Assembly (NCBI GenBank): GCA_035544835.1
Contig: DASZZV010000130.1
Coordinates: 1 to 9,253, forward strand
DNA from: DASZZV01 sp035544835
GTDB taxonomy: Bacteria > Acidobacteriota > Thermoanaerobaculia > Gp7-AA8
Direction: 5' to 3'
Length of the DNA stretch: 9,253 nt
Positions 1 through 4,934 of the stretch are shown piece by piece. The first letter of the stretch is position 1. The number at the start of each line of letters is the position of its first letter. Both the position numbers and the translations under genes were made by a program. Below the pieces are notes generated by a model, which worked only from the letters and a program-made list of their open reading frames with translations, searched no databases and was not told where the DNA came from.

Positions 1-1
1 G

Positions 2-838
2 GAATCGCCGGGCAATCGGCTGTATCAGCACATCAAGAGATGTGCGCTCGAGTATCACTGCTTCGCTGCGAAGAACGCTTTTTACGTTCGTCATGAAGCT
101 CCTGTGCCACTATCTGCAGCCTGCACGGCCCGTTGCGTCGGTTGCATCTCATTGCAGGAAGATCCGACCTGCGAAGCATCCCATGAGCGCATTACATTCC
201 TGCCGCGCGTCGATGAGATCGTGGAGTTGGCGGCAAACCATTTAATCGCCGTCCCCGACGGAATCGTCTCGTTCGGACAGGGCTGTGAAGGTGAGCCGCT
301 CATGCAATGGCGACTCATCGGTGAATCGATCCGCCGCATTCGCAGCATCACGAAAAACGGCTCGCTTCATCTCAACACCAACGGCTACGACCCCAACGCC
401 GTCGAAGAGTTGGCCAAAGCAGGACTGGACTCGATCCGGGTGAGCCTGAACTCGTTCCGGGAAGACTTTTACTCTCCCTATTACCGCCCCGTCACCTATG
501 AGCTTCAGAACGTGGTGGAGTCGATCCGGCGCGCCAAAGCACTCGGCGTTTACACGTCCATCAACTACTTGATCTTTCCCGGCATCACCGATCAGGAGGG
601 AGAGGTCGATGCCCTGCTCGGGGCTATCGAAACTACGAAGCTCGATCTGATTCAGATGAAGAACCTCTGCATCGATCCGCGCATGTATCTCGGGATTCTT
701 CCACCGGCTGAGAGCGAGCCCCTTGGAATCCGTCATGTGCTGCGCCGCGTCCAGCGCGAGACCGGCGCCGACCTCGGCTACTTCAACCGACCGCGATCGC
801 TGTGGGGACAGCGATTCTGCCAGACGCTGGAGTTCTAA
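2..838 (+). CDS. Radical SAM protein, 5' end cut off by window
   Basis: The reading frame is open from base 2, so the true start lies left of the window; the GTG at 104 is only an internal codon. The frame encodes a CX3CX2C cluster (cysteine codons at 122, 134 and 143, in the context ACTARCVGC), the signature that binds the 4Fe-4S cluster cleaving S-adenosylmethionine. A GCEGEPL stretch (residues about 93-99 from the edge) resembles the family GGEP motif that contacts the methionine part of SAM. LHLNTNGY and DSIRVSLNS follow, as in the beta strands of the radical SAM TIM barrel. The protein ends with a Cys (RFCQTLEF) and has another at NLCIDP, too little to claim a second cluster. The substrate cannot be told. 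The gene ends in TAA and faces a convergent gene across a hairpin-rich gap. The superfamily call is firm; any specific reaction would be speculation. Confidence 0.9.
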   Translation, partial: ESPGNRLYQHIKRCALEYHCFAAKNAFYVRHEAPVPLSAACTARCVGCISLQEDPTCEASHERITFLPRVDEIVELAANHLIAVPDGIVSFGQGCEGEPLMQWRLIGESIRRIRSITKNGSLHLNTNGYDPNAVEELAKAGLDSIRVSLNSFREDFYSPYYRPVTYELQNVVESIRRAKALGVYTSINYLIFPGITDQEGEVDALLGAIETTKLDLIQMKNLCIDPRMYLGILPPAESEPLGIRHVLRRVQRETGADLGYFNRPRSLWGQRFCQTLEF

Positions 839-869
839 GCGCTGACTTGAACCGCAGATCCAAGCGTAG

Positions 870-889
870 GGACGCGCACCTGCGCGTCC
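870..889. repeat. Short perfect hairpin after the radical SAM gene
   Basis: GGACGCGCA and TGCGCGTCC form a perfect 9-bp stem around a 2-base loop, 31 bases past the stop codon of the radical SAM gene. No T-run follows, so it is not a classic intrinsic terminator. It begins with TAGGGACG, and a degenerate look-alike follows the formiminotransferase stop codon at about 4574-4599, which suggests a dispersed repeat family. Confidence 0.6.
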
Positions 890-897
890 TGTCCAAC

Positions 898-1131
898 CCA
901 AGCGCGCGAAGGCGCGCGGTAGATCTGTAGCACCGGGCGTGAGCCCGGTGTCGACGATGCCGCTGGACACCTTCTTCAGCCCGCGAAGGCGGGCGATATG
1001 ACGGCTCCTCCGCGATCTGCCGCCCGCCTTCGCGGGCTCGCATAAGTTGAAGGCATGTTTCTCTACGGGTCCGCGGAAACACCGGGCTTACGCCCGGTGC
1101 TACAGGTCTGCCGCGCGCCTTCGCGCGCTGG
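898..1131. repeat. Large nested inverted repeat of REP-like hairpins
   Basis: Six small hairpins are arranged symmetrically. Left arm: GCGCGC-GAAG-GCGCGC (902-917), CACCGGGC-GTGA-GCCCGGTG (931-950) and GCCCGC-GAAG-GCGGGC (979-994). Right arm in reverse order: GCCCGC-CTTC-GCGGGC (1022-1037), CACCGGGC-TTAC-GCCCGGTG (1080-1099) and GCGCGC-CTTC-GCGCGC (1113-1128). The outer 50 or so bases of each arm (about 898-950 and 1080-1131) are reverse complements with only a few differences, including the spacer between hairpins (TAGATCTGTAG against CTACAGGTCTG). The inner and outer GAAG-loop hairpins share the same plan. The repeat fills most of the 356-bp gap between two convergent genes, a usual place for REP/BIME-type elements, where it could end transcription from both sides or protect 3' ends. 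I see no gene in 839-1194. Confidence 0.85.
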
Positions 1132-1194
1132 ATTGTCGTGCCCCGCAGATTGCACCCTACTCGGGCGTCTGCGCGGGACAGCGCATTGTTCCTC

Positions 1195-2763
1195 TTACCG
1201 GAAGCGTTCGATGCGTTCTTCGAGCGCCGCGTGCTGATCGTAGAGCAGCCACAGACCTGAGAAGCTGCGCATGAGACGCAAGCGCGAGCGATAGAGGCGG
1301 TGAGTCGTTTTTGAGGAAAGCCCGAACGGTCCTCCGTCGAGGAACTCGTTGAATCGGGTATCGAGATCCTTGGCCCGCTCCAGAGTGGCGCCGACTTTCT
1401 CCAGCAGCAGCGGATCCGACTTTTTGTCCTTCGGCTGGGTCAGCAACGACTGGGCCTCGTCTTCGATCTTCAGCCGCATTGCTGCAGCGCGCAGATAGAG
1501 AAGCAGCAGGTCGTCGGAATCGTCCTTGGATAGCTGACGTCCCCAGTACAGCTTTTGAAAAGCATCGATCTCCCAGGTCTCCAGCCGCAGCCCCTTGGCC
1601 TCTGGCGAACGGATGATGTGATCCTGGCTGACATCGGGATCGAAGTAATTGAGGATCGAAACCACTTTCACGAGGTAACCGTGAAGCTGCGGGTCGTCGC
1701 CGAATTTTGCCTGAACCTCGTCGACTTCCTCGGGATAGAGCAGCATGTCGGAGTCGGCCCACTGCGTCGGATCTTCAAAGGCCTGATCCATCTGCGACAG
1801 CAGCTGGTTCATGCTCAGCTTCAGCTGGGTAATGAGGTGATGCTTGAGATCGGAGCGGGCCCGCGAATCGTCGAACTGTTGTTTGAAGTTTTTGAAGCGT
1901 TCCATCTCATCGGCGAAGTTCGGATTGTTCTGACTCATTGAACTGGTGATGGACTGCTCGCTCTCCAGCAGCTTCCGCGAATCCTCGATGATCTTCTCTT
2001 CCTCGTTCTTGTAGAGATGGATGAAGACATTCTTCGTGACGATATTGCAGTCGATGATGGCCAGCAGTACGTCATTGTCGAAGAACATGTCGCCGATGTT
2101 GTGCTTGAGATTGCGAACGTTGGTGAGCAGCTTCTTGCTTGTGAGCTCCTCGATCGCGGTCGCTTCCTGAATCTCTTTTTTCAGAGCTCGGAGCGTTTTC
2201 ACGAGGTTGAACACATCCTCGGGACTGGAAGGACCGCAGCTGCGAACCGAGGTCAACCCGTGGAGCATCTTCCGCAGCTCCTGGCTGTCTTTGAGGGCGT
2301 AATCGCCACGCTCTTCGACGAAATCCTCGCCGATTCTCGTGAACAGGAAATCGAGCTTGTCGCGCTGATCGTTCCTCACAGCGTCGGCGTAGAGGTAGAA
2401 CTTGATGAGGTTGAAAATGATCTTGTCGTCCTGACGCCGCAGCTTCTCGAAAAAGCGGCGGAGGATCGAGGCAGTGATCAGCTCGTCGGCAGCTGCGAGC
2501 TCGGTAACGATCGGCTGGAGCTCTATCTCGCAACTCTCCAGCAACGGCGCAGCACTGGCCGAACCGACGTTGGATTGAATAGCGTCACCGGCCACCCGGA
2601 TCGTGTCGTAAACCTTCTGGAAATCGATCTTGTAGGGCAGCGGCAACTGCAGGATGTTCTTATAGACGCCGGCGGCGAACTGGTTGTAAGTCCAGATCGA
2701 TTTGAACTTGTCGGACAGACGGACGTAGCGCCCGTGCAGTTGCCCGATTTCCGCTACCGACAT
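1195..2763 (-). CDS. Conserved-looking helical protein of unknown function
   Basis: A 522-residue open frame that I do not recognise as any named family. The start ATG (2761-2763) is preceded by AGGGAG (2769-2774 on the minus strand) at 5 bases, a good ribosome binding site, which supports this start. No signal peptide or membrane segment is visible, so it is probably cytoplasmic. The composition is rich in Leu, Lys, Glu, Asp and Gln with few Gly or Pro, and nearly all segments read as amphipathic helices, for example residues 100-145, 183-222, 249-270 and 283-330. Acidic and basic residues alternate densely at 249-270 and 283-315, a possible coiled coil. No catalytic or nucleotide-binding motif stands out. 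It has three cysteines (78, 176, 239), not spaced like a metal site. It is divergent from hpt across a repeat-filled gap. A scaffold or regulatory role is only a guess. Confidence 0.85.
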   Translation of the reverse strand: MSVAEIGQLHGRYVRLSDKFKSIWTYNQFAAGVYKNILQLPLPYKIDFQKVYDTIRVAGDAIQSNVGSASAAPLLESCEIELQPIVTELAAADELITASILRRFFEKLRRQDDKIIFNLIKFYLYADAVRNDQRDKLDFLFTRIGEDFVEERGDYALKDSQELRKMLHGLTSVRSCGPSSPEDVFNLVKTLRALKKEIQEATAIEELTSKKLLTNVRNLKHNIGDMFFDNDVLLAIIDCNIVTKNVFIHLYKNEEEKIIEDSRKLLESEQSITSSMSQNNPNFADEMERFKNFKQQFDDSRARSDLKHHLITQLKLSMNQLLSQMDQAFEDPTQWADSDMLLYPEEVDEVQAKFGDDPQLHGYLVKVVSILNYFDPDVSQDHIIRSPEAKGLRLETWEIDAFQKLYWGRQLSKDDSDDLLLLYLRAAAMRLKIEDEAQSLLTQPKDKKSDPLLLEKVGATLERAKDLDTRFNEFLDGGPFGLSSKTTHRLYRSRLRLMRSFSGLWLLYDQHAALEERIERFR

Positions 2764-2795
2764 TCCCGCTCCCTGGAGTGGATCCTGGATGATGG

Positions 2796-2844
2796 TGGAT
2801 GTTAGATGGTGGATGTTAGATGTTGGATTTTGGAGGCTGGATGT
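2796..2844 (+). repeat. Heptamer tandem array, left half (TGGATGT/TAGATGT)
   Basis: Seven consecutive 7-bp units fit without a gap: TGGATGT, TAGATGG, TGGATGT, TAGATGT, TGGATTT, TGGAGGC, TGGATGT. The array starts 33 bp upstream of the start codon of the 522-residue minus-strand gene, so that gene's promoter must lie within or beyond it. It is paired with an inverted array at 2895-2936. Confidence 0.85.
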
Positions 2845-2894
2845 CGCAGGCGGGTTGCCAACAACTGCGAACAGCCGACATCTGACAGCTAATA

Positions 2895-2936
2895 ACCTCT
2901 AACCTCGAACCTCCAGCATCTAACATCCAACATCCG
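2895..2936 (-). repeat. Heptamer tandem array, right half, inverted
   Basis: Six consecutive 7-bp units read on the plus strand as ACCTCTA, ACCTCGA, ACCTCCA, GCATCTA, ACATCCA, ACATCCG. On the minus strand these are TGGATGT-like units, the reverse of the left array, with unit identity decaying toward the centre (2845-2894). The two arrays could pair as a long imperfect hairpin with a loop of about 50 bases. The array ends five bases before the possible -10 box of hpt. Confidence 0.8.
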
Positions 2937-2937
2937 C

Positions 2938-2956
2938 TGTTAGAATTCTGGCACAG
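2938..2956 (+). promoter_or_regulatory. Possible extended -10 promoter for hpt, near-leaderless
   Basis: TG-T-TAGAAT (2938-2946) matches an extended -10 box, with TAGAAT differing from TATAAT at one position. It lies 10 bases before the ATG at 2957, so transcription would begin 2-4 bases ahead of the start codon. This agrees with the absence of any Shine-Dalgarno sequence upstream of hpt. No good -35 box was found. Confidence 0.4.
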
Positions 2957-3472
2957 ATGGCCTTTCAGACGTTAATTTCCCGCGGACAAATCGAACAGAG
3001 AATCACTGAAATGGGGCGGGAGATCGCTTCGCACTTCGAGGGGGAGGAGCTCATTGCTCTCTGCGTCCTCAAGGGAGGCGTCTTCTTCCTCACCGACCTC
3101 GTCAGAGCGATGGATCGGGACGTGGCCATCGACTTCATCCAGGTGTCCAGCTACGGGAGCCAGAAGCAGAGCTCGGGAGTGGTGACGATCCTCAAGGAGC
3201 CGCAACTCGACATGACCGGTAAGGGGGTCCTCATTGTCGAGGACATCATCGACAGCGGGATGTCGATGGGAGAAGTGTATGGCTACATCCAGAGTCGCGG
3301 CGCCAGTAAGGTGATGGTGGCGACTCTGCTCGACAAGCCGGCCACGCGAAAGGTCCCTTTCAAGGCCGACTTCGTCGGCTTCACCATCGACCCCCATTTC
3401 GTAATCGGCTTCGGACTCGACTACGCCGAGAAATATCGGAACATCCCGGAGATCCAGATTTACTCGGAGTAG
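2957..3472 (+). CDS. hpt: Hypoxanthine phosphoribosyltransferase
   Basis: This cytoplasmic enzyme of purine salvage transfers the phosphoribosyl group of PRPP to hypoxanthine (and usually guanine), giving IMP or GMP. At 171 residues it is full length for the bacterial family. Visible motifs in order: LKGG (38-41), the PPi-binding loop; SSYGS (64-68), the flexible loop that closes over the active site; VLIVEDIIDSG (91-101), the PRPP-binding signature with the acidic pair E95-D96 and the presumed general base D99; and the C-terminal purine-side segment FVIGFGLDYAEKYRNIP (148-164). All key residues are present. The ATG has no Shine-Dalgarno sequence but follows a -10-like box closely, suggesting a leaderless or very short leader message. 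It shares its direction with the next gene but is separated by 204 bp containing an inverted repeat, so an operon is unlikely. It ends in TAG. Confidence 0.97.
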   Translation: MAFQTLISRGQIEQRITEMGREIASHFEGEELIALCVLKGGVFFLTDLVRAMDRDVAIDFIQVSSYGSQKQSSGVVTILKEPQLDMTGKGVLIVEDIIDSGMSMGEVYGYIQSRGASKVMVATLLDKPATRKVPFKADFVGFTIDPHFVIGFGLDYAEKYRNIPEIQIYSE

Positions 3473-3503
3473 CGGAGGATCCCGAGCCTGCACGTCAGGG
3501 AAA

Positions 3504-3648
3504 CTTGTCATCCTGAGCGAAGTGAAGGATCTTTGGTGACATTTCCGTGGAGCTCATTGACGACCTCGCCAGTGTCACCAAAGATCCTCCGGTCGCACTC
3601 ACCTTTTCCTGGTCCCGTGTTTCGCGCGTGCTCCCTCAGGATGACAAG
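3504..3648. repeat. Inverted repeat of the GTCATCCTGAG family, right arm interrupted
   Basis: The left arm (3504-3541) begins CTTGTCATCCTGAG and ends AGGATCTTTGGTGACA. The right arm (3573-3648) carries exact reverse complements of both blocks: TGTCACCAAAGATCCT (3573-3588) and CTCAGGATGACAAG (3635-3648). The left blocks are 8 bp apart and the right blocks 46 bp apart; the excess is a 37-bp insertion bounded by a CTCA direct repeat (3598-3601 and 3635-3638). GTCATCCTGAG(C)GAAG-type sequences are a familiar dispersed repeat in many bacterial genomes, of unknown function. The repeat lies between hpt and the formiminotransferase gene and could fold as a hairpin on the hpt message. Confidence 0.85.
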
Positions 3649-3676
3649 GTTCCCAGACCCGCTTTAGACTGCCTCT
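3641..3676 (+). promoter_or_regulatory. Possible leaderless promoter of the formiminotransferase gene
   Basis: ATGACA (3641-3646, one mismatch to TTGACA) and TAGACT (3665-3670, two mismatches to TATAAT) are separated by 18 bp. The -10-like box is followed by exactly 6 bases and then the ATG at 3677, so transcription would start at or next to the start codon. No Shine-Dalgarno sequence is present. The -35-like box lies inside the right arm of the inverted repeat at 3504-3648. Confidence 0.45.
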
Positions 3677-4576
3677 ATGATCGAAGTGGTTCCGAACGTG
3701 AGCGAAGGGCGTGATCCTGAGACGATCTCCAGAATCGCCGACGCCATTCGTGCCGTTCCCGATGTCCTGTTTCTTCACGTCACCTCCGACCCCGACCACA
3801 ACCGTAGCGTTTTCACCTACGCCTCCGAGAACGGCCCCGCGCTGGTCCAGGCGACGCTGGCGCTGTTCGAGATCGCCGTCGAACGCATTGATCTGCGACA
3901 CCACACCGGGGAGCATCCGCGGGTTGGGGCCGTCGACGTCGTCCCCTTCGTTCCTTTGAAGGGGGCAGCGATGGCGGAGTGTGTTGCCCTCGCTGAGGAG
4001 ACCGGGCGGCTGGTTGCGGAACGATTCAACATCCCCATCTATCTCTACGAAGAGGCCGCAAGAGCGGCCCATCGACGGGAGCTCCCGATCATCCGCTCAG
4101 GTGGCTTCGAGAACTTCGCCAAAAAGATTACCGACCGGCAATGGCAGCCCGACTTCGGCCCGGCGGCAGTTCACGCATCGGCCGGTGTCTCGATCATAGG
4201 TGCCCGGGTTCCACTCATCGCCTTCAACGTCCAGCTCAATACCGAGCGAATCGACATCGCCGAGAAAATCGCGCGATCGGTTCGTGGAGTCAGCGGCGGC
4301 CTTCGCTATGTCCGGGCCCTGCCGATCCATCTCCACCGGCGCGGCATCGTGCAGGTTTCGATGAACCTCCTCGATTACAGGAAGACACCTATCCATCGAG
4401 CCTTCACGCTGGTTCGCGAAGAGGCCTCGCGTTTTGGCGTGGATGTCCTATCGACAGAAATCGTCGGACTGATCCCCGAGGAAGCGCTCTATGCCGCGGC
4501 GGAGTGGTTCCTGAGAATCGAGAACTTCGATCCCAGCATCGTGTTGGAGCGGCGCATCGAGCAAAGACAAAAGTAG
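3677..4576 (+). CDS. ftcD: Glutamate formiminotransferase, single-domain
   Basis: This cytoplasmic folate enzyme moves the formimino group of N-formimino-L-glutamate, an intermediate of histidine degradation, to tetrahydrofolate, giving glutamate and 5-formimino-THF. At 299 residues it corresponds to the formiminotransferase half only; the cyclodeaminase half found in the bifunctional animal enzyme is absent, and the frame ends cleanly with TAG. Family motifs seen: VPNVSEGR (5-12) at the start; DPDHNRSVFT (38-47); HPRVGAVDVVPFVPL (80-94), whose His80 lines up with the catalytic His82 of the mammalian enzyme; IYLYEEAA (121-128); and GARVPLIAFNVQLNT (175-189) opening the C-terminal subdomain. 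The ATG is supported by the immediate VPNVSEGR and by a -10-like box six bases upstream. No hut genes lie nearby, so the histidine link is known from the family rather than shown by context. Confidence 0.95.
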   Translation: MIEVVPNVSEGRDPETISRIADAIRAVPDVLFLHVTSDPDHNRSVFTYASENGPALVQATLALFEIAVERIDLRHHTGEHPRVGAVDVVPFVPLKGAAMAECVALAEETGRLVAERFNIPIYLYEEAARAAHRRELPIIRSGGFENFAKKITDRQWQPDFGPAAVHASAGVSIIGARVPLIAFNVQLNTERIDIAEKIARSVRGVSGGLRYVRALPIHLHRRGIVQVSMNLLDYRKTPIHRAFTLVREEASRFGVDVLSTEIVGLIPEEALYAAAEWFLRIENFDPSIVLERRIEQRQK

Positions 4577-4609
4577 GGACGGCGATTGCGCGCCCAACCT
4601 TTTTATCTT

Positions 4610-4861
4610 CCCTCTCCCCGGCGGGGAGAGGGTGCCGCCGCAGCGGCGGGTGAGGGGCCGTACGTGTTCGTCGGCTGATCTTTGCACGCAAAACATCAGT
4701 CCACGCTGTCGTGCCCTCGAACGCTATTGGCGAGCTGTTCGGCACTTAATCTCGACGCGAAAAACAACGACCCACGCCGTCGCGCATTTCCACGCTGTCG
4801 CGAGACTGTCACGCCCCTCACCCGCGGCTGCGGCCGCACCCTCTCCCCGCCGGGGAGAGGG
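4610..4861. repeat. Symmetric inverted repeat with 48-bp hairpin-rich arms
   Basis: The arms at 4610-4657 and 4814-4861 are equal in length and inverted. Each holds a perfect hairpin, CCCTCTCCCC with GGGGAGAGGG around a 3-base loop (4610-4632 and 4839-4861), then a GC-rich second palindrome (CCGCCGC-A-GCGGCGG at 4635-4649; a diverged version at 4821-4837), then TGAGGGG (4651-4657) against CCCCTCA (4814-4820). This CCCTCTCCCC...GGTGAGGGG form is a common dispersed bacterial repeat. The 156 bp between the arms contain three CCACGCTGTCG-like words (about 4701, 4772 and 4790) but no gene. The repeat fills most of the 358-bp gap between two convergent genes and could act as a two-way 3' end structure; no T-run marks it as an intrinsic terminator. 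Confidence 0.85.
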
Positions 4862-4863
4862 GA

Positions 4864-4877
4864 GAGGTCGCGACCTC
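4864..4877. repeat. Perfect 14-bp palindrome near the barrel gene 3' end
   Basis: GAGGTCGCGACCTC is self-complementary without a loop, beside the right arm of the larger repeat. A second small hairpin, GAGGT-AC-ACCTC, follows at 4899-4910. Both lie 25-70 bases past the stop codon of the minus-strand gene and might help end or stabilise its message. A palindrome this short may also be a chance outgrowth of a GC-rich region. Confidence 0.5.
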
Positions 4878-4934
4878 ACCTAACTCAAGACCGAGCCTGA
4901 GGTACACCTCACTTCGCTACCATGCCCGTCAGCC

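Noticed and set aside
242..970. A 242-residue minus-strand open frame
   Set aside because: It is antisense to the radical SAM gene and runs into the hairpin repeats, so it is not a gene.
839..1194. Possible CRISPR array because of repeated palindromes
   Set aside because: The units alternate in orientation and differ from each other, and there are no regular unique spacers or cas genes.
1047..1274. Short plus-strand frames over the hairpin region
   Set aside because: They translate palindromic repeats (Arg/Ala-rich) and overlap the end of the minus-strand gene; there is no sign of coding.
2017..2805. A 262-residue plus-strand open frame
   Set aside because: It is antisense to the 522-residue gene, has no ribosome site, and its sequence looks like a mirrored helical protein rather than a real product.
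4576..4604. Possible intrinsic terminator after ftcD (GC-rich palindrome, then TTTTT)
   Set aside because: The stem is only about 4 bp (GGCG/CGCC) with a 6-base loop, and the T-run begins 5 bases after it. It is more likely a decayed copy of the TAGGGACG hairpin seen at 867-889.
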